NCBI GenBank assembly: GCA_963555705.1
Contig: OY743170.1
Span: 13,679,096-13,743,095, forward strand
Origin: Ligustrum vulgare
Lineage: Eukaryota > Streptophyta > Magnoliopsida > Lamiales > Oleaceae
Length of the DNA: 64,000 nt
Direction of reading: 5' to 3'
A model generated the notes under the pieces. It saw nothing but the letters and a program-made list of their open reading frames with translations. It had not been told where the DNA came from and searched no databases. The position numbers were made by a program, and so were the translations under genes. Positions 48,996 to 60,245 of the stretch are shown here, in pieces. The first letter of the stretch is position 1. Every line of letters starts with the position of its first letter.

Positions 48996-49059
48996 TAAGA
49001 ATGGATTGTTGAGATTGAATTTGAAAAGTTGAAATGAAAAAAATCATTTTACCAAACAG

Positions 49060-49560
49060 GTTCTTAACATCTCGTTTGGCAGCCAAGCAGCCATAATTTT
49101 TTTTATTTGTCTTTTTTTTTTTTTTTTTAAGGTAGAATACGTGATTAAAAATTGGAGAGAAAAGTTTATGTGGTTAAAAAGTGATTTGAAAAATTTTATA
49201 AATTAAAAATTGTAATCATTACAAAAAAAAGGAAGCAAAACACTCTGTAAAATAGTATTTTCTTTGAAGAATGTGTAGTTAAAAATAATGATTTTTTTTT
49301 TTTTTAATTTAAGTGTAATATTATTTTAACGAAGAACATGTGATTGAGAATAAGAAAAGAAATTGTATTTTGATTTTAATGAATCCCAAGCAAGCCGTCA
49401 AATATAGAAAAAACTGAAATAAAAAATCAATTCGGTCTTATCAATTTTTCAAATTATTTTTTAACCACATATATTTTCTCTCTATTTTTCAGCCACATAT
49501 TTTATCAAGAAAATATAAATAAATATATTTTTAAATACACAGTTTAACAAACGTGAAATT
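49060..49560. mobile_element. AACCACACA-family MITE fragments
   Basis: GTGATTAAAAATTGGAGAGA and TGTGGTTAAAAAGTGATTTG near 49140-49190 are the reverse form of the family; a forward form (AAATTATTTTTTAACCACAT) lies at 49452. The start CATCTCGTTTGGCAGCC near 49070 looks like a terminus. Confidence 0.4.
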
Positions 49561-50110
49561 TCAGTCCAAATCTTGAATTTCAGTGAGAAGTTCAGCTATA
49601 GCGCATCTTTGATAAAGTTTTTATTTTTTATTTTTGAAATTGATTTCGTGAAAAATGATTTATTTTAATTTATTTCTGAAAAAGAAAATGTGATCTAAAA
49701 GGGGAAAATAATTATTGGTCCATGTACATAATTATTTTATTGAGATAACGTATAATGGAAATGAATTTTAAAATATTAAATCTTAAAGAACCTATATCAA
49801 ACAGAGATTTAAGAGATCACGTCTTTCGAAATTTATGTTCAAATCTTGGAGTCTTGTAAAATGAGTTTATAAACTTTGTTGGTGAAATGTGTGTTAATGT
49901 AGACATCAAACTTTTTTTTTTTATAGATAATTTTACTATGTATATGTCGGACCATTCGTCCAGCTCTCGAGGTTCTGCAAGCCCTTGTAACAATCTCCCC
50001 TTCACACGGGGGATAAGCATAAGAAACACGTAACATCTCCGAGTAGGAAGCTTGCAGCTCTATATGCATATGAAGACACTATTAGTGCACATTTCGGTAA
50101 TGAGGTCATA
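49561..50110. other. intergenic, nothing firm
   Basis: A CAGCTCTCGAGGTTCTGCAA stretch at about 49960-50060 has a relative at 52272-52300 (CAGCCCTCGAGGTCCTGCAA); origin unknown. Confidence 0.3.
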
Positions 50111-50111
50111 A

Positions 50112-50458
50112 TCAGTCTTCTAAAATGCGTCAAAATGTGTCATCAAGGCGCGATATTCGATCAAAATGCGTCGAATAAGTGATATGCGCATAAAAATGCT
50201 GTCAAACTTCTTTTTGACCATCTAGTCGCGCTTAGGCGTGCCTAATCTCGCCTGTGCGTGTTTAATCTCGCATCATGGCGTTTTTTTTAAAAATCTATTT
50301 TTTATTTAAAAATATATTTAATGTCTTAAAATAATATTAAAAATACGAAACGCATTATGACGTTTATTCTTCGCATTGACACGTCTAAACTTGTGATTCT
50401 TGATTCTCGACCTCACGCCTCGCAACGCATTACGCCTTTTAGATCATTGCTCATAACT
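50112..50458. mobile_element. MITE-like element rich in CGCATT/AATGCG and GCGCG motifs
   Basis: The left part CTTCTAAAATGCGTCAAAAT and the right part ACGCCTTTTAGATCATTGCT are inverted-repeat-like, and many short GCG-containing palindromes lie between. Exact ends and duplication are not resolved. It resembles hAT-type MITEs built from GCGAGGCG repeats. Confidence 0.4.
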
Positions 50459-51180
50459 AGCTGTTAGCAATCTTGTCGCTTTACACGAGTATTGCATTTA
50501 CTCAAAATGTTAAGATTGTTAGGATCGTTTTTTTTATTGGGTCAATTAAGGAGTTTGCGGATCACCTCGTTGCGTTGGATGAAGAATCGTAAGATCATAT
50601 GAAATAATGATTTAAAAGTAACTTTTATTCTATGTATATATATATATTTAAAAATGTAAATTAAAAGTTCTACAATAATTTAACAGCTAGAAGTCAATAA
50701 TTAACTTAAAAACAATACATCATCATCATCATAATTGATAATAAAGGTGATGTGCCCTTCATTAGAATTATGGTTGTTTACTACAAGCTCATCATCAATA
50801 GCATTGCTTCCTCCAACACCCTCCATGAATAAATCATCATCATCATCTTTCCTAAGATATTTTCAAAAAATTTCAAATTTCTTTCTATCTCAAAATTTCT
50901 AAACACATACGTCATCATCGCATGTTTCATGTAAGTAAGTAGAGCAACTTAGTATATTTTACTATAGATAAAATTATTAACATGTGTAGTTTTATATAGG
51001 GCATTCTAGATTAGTTTGTAATTTTTTGACCTTTTTATTTTATAATTTAGCTTTAGGCTTAAAAAAAAAAAAAAAAAAAAAACCCAGCCCTGTTCCTTAT
51101 TTTTTTTTGTTATTTAAAAAAAAATTATTTGTATGCATCCAACCAAGAAAGTAACATTTTTTACATGCTGAATAAAGCTG

Positions 51181-51220
<40 letters not shown>

Positions 51221-51777
51221 TAATACAAAAAAATTCGGATAGTAGAGGATCGTACATGGTTGTGATCCCGTAAGATCATGTGCGACCTTTTACAATTTCA
51301 TGTTGATCCTATAAAAAAATGGTCCTATACATGACATGAATCGATTTCCAATACCAGATCATAGGATCGTACGATTCGGATCGCAGTTATGACAACCATG
51401 ATGAACGTGACAATCTTCCTTACTCAATCCGTTAAAGCCCTTGTAGCGAATCGAGTGCCTCACATCTTCCCCTAATCTTCGCATTGCATTCTCCTCCACG
51501 AAACACCATATACCAGATAGACCATAATTCATAGTTCCTCTCGCGCGTTTGCCTCCTCAGTACATAACTTATTTGAAACCGAAATTCACCCTATGCCCCA
51601 ACATTAGGTCAACTACACATGTCAAAGCACCCACACGAACAACCTTTATTGTGATTTTCACTGCAAGCTTGTTAGCCCGCTTTGCCACATACTTCGCTAC
51701 TTTCCCACATCATCACCGGTTCCAAATCTTTTTCGCAAGAATGCATGCTATTAATCACCTGAACCAACAATAAAAAG
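50459..51777. other. intergenic with A runs and a GGATCGTACG-rich patch
   Basis: Poly-A runs occur at 51061-51082 and 51187-51214. 51240-51390 has repeated GGATCGTAC/GATCCTATA/CGTAAGATCATG motifs in both orientations, like a GATC-rich MITE. No credible gene; the 74-codon ORF at 51549 has no known motif. Confidence 0.4.
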
Positions 51778-52226
51778 TGTTGAGAATTACACACAAATTT
51801 CTTCTCTAATTAACTCAACAGGAATTTTTGATATTCAAAAAAAATAAGCAAATCAAAAAATATGTACAAAAAGAAATTTAGGTGGTTCGAAAACTTACCT
51901 AAGTCCATGGACCCTCGCCAAAACTTTTCACTATATAATAAATTGTTACAATTATATAAAATTTGCACTCACCAAACCCCCCAAGTCTTGTAGGAAAAAT
52001 AATCAAGTTTTACCATATCTACCAATTTTTACTTCTTTGCACAACGCACAAAGAATCTAAGAAAAACTAAGATGCTAGACTACATTTTTCCTCACAATAC
52101 TGTCTAGTCAATGTGCAATTAATTGGCTCCTCAACACACATATTTATAGGTAAACATAACCACTTTAACAAGAAAATCAATTGTCCAAGATATTCTCATT
52201 CTTAATTTGGGTCAAATATCCGAACA
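51778..52226 (-). mobile_element. Ty1/copia solo LTR or LTR fragment
   Basis: Plus-strand ends TGTTGAGAATTACAC and AATATCCGAACA give TG..CA with TGTT/AACA inverted ends. Reverse-complemented, it matches the 3' LTR at 21788-22384 over GGTAGATATGGTAAAA, TTATTTTTCCTAC, GGTTTGGTGAGTGCAA and the GTGTAATT end. A minus-strand TATA box (CCTATAAATATGTGTG) lies at about 52150. The 5-bp flanks (AAAAG, ATTCA) do not match, so it may be truncated or rearranged. Confidence 0.7.
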
Positions 52227-52602
52227 ATTCAAGCAGTCCCTTTTTTTATACCATTTTTTATGGGTTACCTATTCAGCCCTCGAGGTCCTGCAATGCCCTG
52301 GGGCTGCCTCCGCAGCACACGGGCCGACAAACTTAATAGTAGTATAAGCCAATAGAATCTAGGTATACGTAAGAAGCTTGCAAATATACTTGCGTATGAT
52401 AATATCGTCAATACACTATCCGCTAATTAGGTCATAAACCAACTATTGACAATCTCTTGTCGCGCCACATGACTAGTTCTTTCAATTAAGTCACTAATTA
52501 CTATTCTCAAATGTTAGGAAATGTTCTTGACATCATTAAGAAGTACTCGTTGCATACTCCGTAATGCACCTTTCAGTTTTCAAAACATCTAAACGATGAG
52601 CT
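52227..52602. other. intergenic
   Basis: Contains the CAGCCCTCGAGGTCCTGCAA stretch related to 49960; nothing coding was recognised. Confidence 0.3.
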
Positions 52603-52610
52603 CGTAATAG

Positions 52611-53040
52611 TAGTGATGGCAATGGATCGAGCCGAGTCGGCCCGACCCATTAAGCTCGTTGCTCGGCTCGTTTTAGCAACGAGCCGAGCTTGTGGCTCGT
52701 CTAACGAGCTTCGGCTCGGCTCGTTACTCAAGGGTCAAGCTCGACTTGGCCCTTGAGCTCGTGGCTCACGAGCCGAGCTGGCTCGCGGCTTGTGCATATT
52801 TTTATTTTATTTTTTTTCATTTTTTTCATTAAAATTAATATTTTATTTAAAAAAAGAACGAGACCACGAGCCAAGCTCGTGGGCTCGGCTCGTGGCTCGT
52901 GTTTCACGAGCCATCCATGCAAAACGAGCCGAGCCGAGCCGTGCTCGGCTCGTTTTAGGATTTGCTTGTTTGGCTCGTGGACGAGCCCATAAGTTGGACG
53001 AGCCGAGCCAACGAGCGGCTCGACCCGTTTGCCATCTCTA
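52611..53040. mobile_element. hAT MITE, 430 bp, with perfect 8-bp target duplication
   Basis: Termini TAGTGATGGCAATGG and CCGTTTGCCATCTCTA are inverted (TAGwGATGGCAAwsGG). CGTAATAG occurs at 52603-52610 and 53041-53048, a perfect 8-bp hAT-type duplication. The interior is filled with GAGCCGAGC/GCTCGGCTC words in both orientations, giving strong self-complementarity and high GC at the ends around an AT-rich centre. No coding capacity; ORFs on both strands reflect the repeat. Confidence 0.92.
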
Positions 53041-53048
53041 CGTAATAG

Positions 53049-54525
53049 CAATGTAAAAATGGTTGCACGAAATAGATTTACTAAACCTAATTCGTGATTG
53101 TCACATTTTTTAACTTATTTTTGAGCTATTTTTCGAATAAGTTCTTGGTATCGTTAAGAACCTCAATTCAATTTGTTGAATTTATTTATTTATATCATTA
53201 ATATGATTTAATTAAAACAACTCTTGAACGATCAATTTCCAGCCCTCGAGTGTCTTAAAGGCAAAAATGCTAGTTGTACTTAGAGAATAATAAAAATGAT
53301 GACAAAAAAATGAGTTGGCAAGTTTGTGAACGTTGATTTAAAAATTGATGTGATGTTTGAATTATTGTGATTATGTCAATCATGCAATATGTCAACTTGT
53401 ATGTTAAATTATAAGTACATGTAGCAGAATTGGTCTTAAAGGATCCTTTTGTCAACTAGACAGAAATTCCTTTATCATGTGAACTTTTGATAAAGGAGTC
53501 TCGTAGTGGGAGACATCGACTGTTGCCACCAAATCAATCTTTATGCTATGGAAATTAAGCCCATGTTATTTAATACAAGTATTAGAATTCATAAATCAAT
53601 TTATAAATAATATAATTTTTTAAACCATTTTTTAATTCCACATATTATCTCTCCAATTTTCAATAATACAATTTACCTCGAAAATATAAATAATATAATT
53701 ATTACAGTATTATCGAACACAGCCTAAATATTGAATTAAATGGATATCATACATCGAATGTTAAAAAAATAAGACATCAAAATAAGTGTTGTGTCCCTGT
53801 TTTGAATTCATTATTTAAAATTTCAATTTTTCAAAACTAATTTGCAACTGCACAATCTGTCAATAAAATAATTTACGTATAAATCCAAAAAAATTCTCTA
53901 CTTTCAACCACGAATTATGAAAAAATCTATCATATTATTTGAAATAATTGATTTCAAATAGTGGAGCACTAGAGCTTAATTCCTATTTATTTTTTAAAAT
54001 TCATTATACAAGATTGAAGATTTCTCGATTTATTGTAATAACTTCATAATTCAATATGCGAGATTGAACGCTAGCAATTTATAAATTGATTTATTTATGT
54101 TTTTGAGGTAAAATGTGTGATTGAGTGGAGAGAGAAACATGTGTGTGGCTAGAATGTGGTTTGAGAAATTATATTTTTTATAAATTAATTTATAAATTGT
54201 AATAATTACGTTAAAGGATGTATGCTTACTGTCAAATAGTCATGAATGTGGACCTTTTTAAAGAAAAGTTGATAAACACTAATAACATTTACTAAGAGAA
54301 TTTATTCTTTGTTTTGAGACTTCAACAATTTCAAGTATTAATAATCAATACAACTTTTTAATCACAAATCTTTTCTCTATCCAATTTTTAATCCTCAAAC
54401 CCCCTTGAGATCCTACAAAACAGTAAAAAAACTGATTTTTTTCTTGCTTCTGCGCTGCCGAACAGTGACTTAAATGTTGTCTTCTACAAGCTCCCTCACA
54501 TATAAGTTGGATTCTTAATCGTCTA
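53049..54525. other. intergenic with several AACCACACA-family MITEs
   Basis: Family members at about 53590-53725 (..ATCAATTTATAAATAATATA..TATCGAACACAGCC), 53795-53970 (starts TGTCCCTGTTTTGAATTC) and, in reverse form, 54095-54230. No gene was recognised. Confidence 0.45.
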
Positions 54526-54529
54526 TTTT

Positions 54530-54760
54530 GCCCCAGGACACATTTTAATTGGTAAAGATTGAGGATGCACAAACGTTGACAGCACAAATGTCGTAGGTTC
54601 GAATCCTTACATGTTCTAATTTACTAGACATTTTGTCAGTCCAGTGAGTGATAATCATACCCTGACTATCTTGGGACATAACCTACGATTTACATCCTCC
54701 ATCAATTTTCAGGACAAAGACAGTGAATGCGCCTAAGGTTGACACTCAACCTTTTTTTTT
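54530..54760 (+). mobile_element. SINE-like, tRNA-derived sequence
   Basis: TTTTAATTGGTAAAGATTGA resembles an A-box region, and GTCGTAGGTTCGAATCC (about 54590-54606) is a near-perfect pol III B box at the expected distance. A tRNA-unrelated body follows and ends near a T run at 54752. Too diverged to be a tRNA gene. A lone B-box-like GGTTCAAATCTC also occurs near 56500. Confidence 0.55.
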
Positions 54761-55660
54761 CCACCCCTTTTCTTTTCTAAAAGGTCTATTTTTTCATAAA
54801 TGGTGTAACAACATTATTTGAAACACATTTTGTTGCTTAGATAATTGATACAGTAATATTCATCTCAATTAAGAACATTAAAACAATCGAGTTTTAAACA
54901 ATATTAAATTTTAAGACATAGTTCGGTAACACAGTAAATTGTGTGATCGAAAAATGGAGAGAGAAAATATGTGAGATTAAAAAGTGATTTGAAAATTTGG
55001 TTTTTTTTTTTTTTTAATAAATTAGTTTATAAATTACAATGATTGCATTAATCAAACCAGGCTTATTTGCTATTAACGCACCGTTCGACGGCTTATTGCC
55101 CTAATATTTTTTTGTAAGATGTGATTAAAAATTGGAGAAAAAAAATTTATGTGTTTAAAATGTTATTTGAAAAAATGTGTAGCGTAAAATTACACATTGT
55201 ATATAATTAGAAGCTTACCTTTCAATAGACGAGTCGTTGTCCCTAAAAAGTTCATCGACCCAAATCGGTCAGTCACCCATCAAGAAAGGAATTCAAGTTT
55301 AGAAACTTTTACTTCGAGCTATAATTGGTGATTACAAAAGGAGAAAAAACCTAAGCGTACGTTTGACAAATATATTTTTAAACATGTTTTTTACAATAAA
55401 ATTTTTTAAAACACTTTTTAATCACACACATTTTTTTCCTTTTTACTTTTTAACCACACATTTTACCTAAAAACATACAAATATATTTTTTAAGCAAAAA
55501 ACTTATAACAAACAGACCCTAAAAGATTTGACAATACCTCCTCCAACATATATGATAGTCGGGGCAGAACCTAGAAGTCAATCCAGCACGAGCAAATGTG
55601 TTTCAATATGAACGAACACTACAAGGTAAGGGAAAAAAATTTAGACACCAAAATTATAAG
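54761..55660. other. intergenic with AACCACACA-family MITEs
   Basis: Reverse forms near 54935-55045 and 55085-55195; a forward form at 55350-55520 with GTACGTTTGACAAATATA at the left and TAACAAACAGACCC at the right as inverted-like ends. No gene was recognised. Confidence 0.45.
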
Positions 55661-55664
55661 ATAA

Positions 55665-55668
<4 letters not shown>

Positions 55669-55753
<85 letters not shown>
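55669..55753. repeat. (TTA)n microsatellite
   Basis: About 28 trinucleotides with one TTG interruption. Confidence 0.97.
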
Positions 55754-56084
55754 TTGCGGATCTAGCACGAGCGGCCTAACACCCTATCCTGCAATAGTTG
55801 TATCTGCCCATGTATGACAGTTCTTAATTTCACAAAAAGAGATTGCGACGATTCAACTTCGTATCCAAATTGTTAATTTATCTATAATGTCCGATGTAGA
55901 ATAGTTTGTAAATCTTACCTCTCATGAATTTCTTTCGAGTCCTTCAAGATTAGATTGATTGATATCTACTTTATGAGAGATTCAAGTTGAATTCTGATAC
56001 TTATTGACCAACTTTCCTGGTGTAGAGTTTAAGAGATATGAAAAAAAAAAAAAACCCTATTAGGGTTATAAATATTTTTTTTAA

Positions 56085-56856
56085 AAAAAAGGTCGTCGCC
56101 AATACCCACCCTATTGCGACGACAAAATTATCGTCGCAAATACTCCAACTAATAGCGACGACTATATAATACTAGAGCCTATTGTGACGACAAAAAATGT
56201 CGTTGCAACAGGTGCACCTATTGGGACGACTCATCTGTCGTCCCAACATAATTAGCGACGACTAAGTCATCGCTAATTTTCTAAATCTTTTTGTAGCGAA
56301 GACTAAGTCGTCTCTAATTTTCTAATTTTTTTTTTTTTTTGAAACATGTAATGTTAAATTTAGTTTTGTTCAAAAAAATCTTAATTCGCTTAGATAGATA
56401 TTTATACAATTTTCTAACTAATATATACTAGTTAAAAAAAAAAAAAAAAAACGCAAGAATACAATTTTGAGACAACATCACTTAAACCTTTGGTCAAGGG
56501 TTCAAATCTCTACTTGCACATATATTCCATATGAATTAAAGAAAATGCTCGAGTTGGCGGGTCGGGTCGAAATTGGGCTGGTGGAGCAAGTCACACAAAA
56601 AAAAAATAATAATAATAATAGTAATAATAATTAACAAAATATTTTAATTATTAGATACGACAAAGTCAACGCTAAAAGTCATCACAATAGACTCTAAAGC
56701 AATGGAGACGACTGTGTCGTCGCTATTCAAAATCTACCACGGGGCTAAAGGACGACTATTAGGGACGACTTTGTCGTCGCTATTGAGCAATAGAGATGAC
56801 TTTTGGCCTTTCAACGATGACAAAAGTCGTCATTGTTGAGTGATTTTCTTGTAGTG
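56085..56856. mobile_element. CACTA element, right end with GCGACGAC subterminal repeats
   Basis: Terminates TTTTCTTGTAGTG at 56856, the CACTACAAGAAAA end of a CACTA element. Two blocks (56090-56320 and 56655-56840) are packed with GCGACGAC/GTCGTCGC words in both orientations, separated by AT-rich sequence with a B-box-like GGTTCAAATCTC. No left CACTA terminus was found, so it is truncated or its left end has diverged beyond recognition. Confidence 0.7.
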
Positions 56857-57085
56857 AATTAATCTGCTTTACAACGAAGAGAAAAGGGGAAGGGTTATAA
56901 GGAAAATTATAAGAGGGATCATGTTGTTGGCTAAATATTGGACACAAAAGAGATTATTGAAAATTATAAAATATAAAAGGGGAGATCAAAATGGGAACCA
57001 ATGTACTTTTTCAGCCATTGAAATGAATGTTTTGATTTAGTTCATCAAAATGTGATGTTTTGTAGGAGATTTTGGGGGAAATTAA

Positions 57086-58160
57086 GGTTGCGTTTTCTTT
57101 GGCGTTTTTCAGTCGTTTTCCGTTTTTCATTTTCGAAAATGTGGAAAACGCGTTCTCTTGCGCCGTTTTCGGAAAAAAAATTTCGAAACGTTTTCAAAAT
57201 TTGTAAAGGAAATGGAAAACGTGAAAATCACGTTTTCTGAAATTTTTGCCTTGTAAGTGGAAAACGCGCGTTTTCCACTTTAAAAAAAAAAAAAAAATTA
57301 AAATAATAAAAAAAATTTTGAAATTTGTCAAAATTTATCATTTTTAATTACATTATTGGTCCCTGATTTTCAAAACTTGTCATTTTAATCCTCAAATTTT
57401 GAAATTTCTTTCGAAAATATCCTAATTCATTTGCAACTTAGGTCCCTCAACTTTAGATTTTGTTGCACATTAGTTCACAAATTTTACTTTTCTTTCAATT
57501 TAGTCCTTTTCGTATTTGCTTTATAGGTCATTGTCTTCAAACATGTATAACTTTTGATGTACAACTCCGAATTGCACTCTGTTTTTTTCGTAGAACTCCA
57601 AATTCAACCGTCTTTCTGATGATGTATCATGTGCTTAATTATTAAGCATTTCTTTTTTACTTTTGTATTGTAGACACTTATTTTGTAAGGGCATAATTAA
57701 TTAACGTAAATTGATTTTTGCAAGTTTTATTGAAACTTATATTTTAAACGTTATGAGTGCTTATTAGAAGAATGTATCTATATAAATTATTAAATAGAAC
57801 GATTACTTTAGAAGGGAAAATTACTACTCAAATGTGGAACAATTACTTTAGAAGGGCAACATGAATTTTTGAACTTTTTTGATATAACAAAATTGTATGA
57901 TAGGGATTATTTCATTTATTTTTGTTGTGTAACTCAAAATATGATATCTTTATTCATTTATATTCACAAACAATATGAAATAATTTTCTTCAAAATTTTA
58001 AACAGAACGCGTTTTCCAACTTTTCATTTTCGAAAACAGTTTTCAGAAATAACAAACCAAACGCGTTTTCAGCAATTTCGAAAAAAGTCACGGAAAATGG
58101 TAAACAGAAAACATTTTCGAAAATGAAAACAGGAAACTGAAACACAAAGAGAACGCAACC
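57086..58160 (+). mobile_element. internally deleted Harbinger derivative (1075 bp)
   Basis: Ends GGTTGCGTTTTCTTTGGCG and CACAAAGAGAACGCAACC are inverted repeats; TAA at 57083-57085 and 58161-58163 is the target duplication. Sequence just inside the right end (ATGTGGAACAATTACTTTAG, AAGGGCAACATGAATTTTTG) matches the 3' UTR and right arm of the full-length element (44402-44450). Left-arm CGTTTTCC/GGAAAACG motifs also match. ORF1 and the transposase are gone. This is the expected origin of a Harbinger MITE. Confidence 0.9.
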
Positions 58161-58163
58161 TAA

Positions 58164-60245
58164 GATTTTTAGGAGAATGTATGGTTGAAAAGAGGTTGAT
58201 AGGTGTGAAAGTGATAAGTCTCATAAAAATGTGTGGTTGAAAATGAATTTTGGAAGAAATTGTTCAAAAATCCCTAGATCAAACAAAGGCTTAAGTTCGT
58301 TACTAGCTAGATGTAACTCTTTTGTTGCGTCAATTCTAGTCATAGTGCAAGCCAATAAAGACATTCTTGTTAATGACACAAAGGTTGTAATGTTATAGTA
58401 CTTGTTTGGTAGATATTAAAATCAGATTTTTAGTAAATTTTGATATATTAATGAAATGTATAATTGAAAAGTTATGAGACCTATAAAATATGCGGTTGAA
58501 ATTAATTGTAAATTTTAACTTGGATTAGAATCTGAATTAAAAGCTCTACCGAATGAGGGCATATTCTTGTTATAAAATGATTTGATTTCTTATGTTGATA
58601 TTACAACATTTTTCTTTAAAATGTTTTTTAAAATTAAAAAAATAAAGTAAAAAATAACTCCAAATTTCATTCAGAAATATCTTGGAGTGTGAGATTAGCA
58701 TAATTCCACACCGATTGAGTTGAACATGATAAAAAACTTTGTAGAGCCGGACTAGCAGGCTCGCGCCTTGGGCCTCATCCAAGTAAAGGTCCATGTTTTA
58801 AAAAAAAAAAAAAAAAAAAAACTGAAATCTGGGTCAGAACCCAAATGCCCAAATAATGCTATATTTGGAATGAATCGTGCTACTCGTCCCTCGTTTTCTT
58901 CAATGAAAGAAAACAAAATCCCAAAATCCTCAATTGAAAACCTAAATCTTTGAAAGAAAAAAATCTCACTACTTAGTCGTTAGTACTTACTACTTAGTCC
59001 GTTAGTCGTTACGTGTATTAACTGTTGACTAACCATAAAATGTGACATTATTAAATTTAGCACCACTGAACCTGTGTACGCGTCTGTCTGTGACAAGTAA
59101 GAGCCCAATTTTTACAAGATATACTGTTTGTTTTGGACCCTAAGAGTCATAGGTACGGCTCTGAAATTTTGCAAGGTCATAACCAGCTCTCTTTGCTTCT
59201 TGCCTCAGTTGCATGTATTGATGGTGGATTTTTAATAACTTGGACGTCATCAAATGGCAATCATATACGACTCAGATAAATCAAGTAAATCACAAAAACA
59301 TATTATTAATAGAAATGCTAGACATAAAGTTTCGAGGACTTCCAGTAATATATTCAGATCGAAGACTACACTAATAAAAACTAAAAAGCAACAAATGAGA
59401 GAAATAAATTTTTAAAGAAAAAAAAAGGAAATTATAAAATTCTCTAAAAAAAAAAAATAAATAAATAAAATAAAATTGTCATGAAAAGTTTACAAATTCT
59501 AATATAAGAAAATCAAAGGAAATTTGAAGAAACCCAAAAGAACCAAGATTGATCCCAGGGCAGAGCCTCTATTTTTTCAAGGTTACTTACAGAAATACCC
59601 TAAAAATCAAGCGACTTTTCAAAAATCATATGAAAAGTACTTTGGAAATTTAAAAAATAAATAAAAAAATCAAGTGTTGAAAAATACAATGTCACTTTTT
59701 CTCATTTTTCATTAAAAAATTGCACTATGTCACTTTCTCTATCAAATACAAATCATATTATTTTGATTGGATCCAAATATATTTTTAGTTTTATTCTACA
59801 TATTGTCTATTTGAGATTATGTTTTACTTTTATTATTTATTCTACATATTGTCTATTTGAGATTATGTTTTACTTTTATTATTTAAACTCAGAAAATAAT
59901 TTCTTTTTATGAAAATAGCATCTATCTAATAAGTTGAAAGTCACAAAAATTAGAAAAAGTGGGGGAAAATTGACAAACACTCAAAAAAGTATTAACTAAT
60001 ATATATATATGTTCGACTAACATCGGTGTAAGCACTTGCCTTCCAATATTTAAATGTCGTTTTCCAAGAGCTAATTTTCAAACTTCAGATCCTCTAATTT
60101 CAACTCCTCCTTCTTTACCATTACGTACACCATCTCCATTGGGGTTATTTGTAATTATAGTTTAATTCTATTAACTAGCATATAAACTTGAATGAGAACT
60201 AGTCAATAAAATGACGTATATTCAAAAAAGTGAAAAACAAATGTG
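58164..60245. other. intergenic, no gene recognised
   Basis: A reverse AACCACACA-family fragment (AAAATGTGTGGTTGAAAATG) lies at 58225. A GC-richer patch ends in a run of about 22 A at 58799-58820, reminiscent of a retroposed 3' end. A 46-bp perfect tandem duplication (TTATTCTACATATTGTCTAT..) is at 59791-59882. Confidence 0.4.
59791..59882. repeat. 46-bp tandem duplication
   Basis: Two back-to-back copies (59791-59836, 59837-59882) without visible differences. Confidence 0.93.

Noticed and set aside
51549..51773. 74-codon ORF
   Set aside because: No motif, no gene context, composition like the surrounding intergenic DNA.
54580..54610. tRNA gene at the GGTTCGAATCC box
   Set aside because: No acceptor stem or anticodon arm can be formed around it; better explained as a SINE-like sequence.
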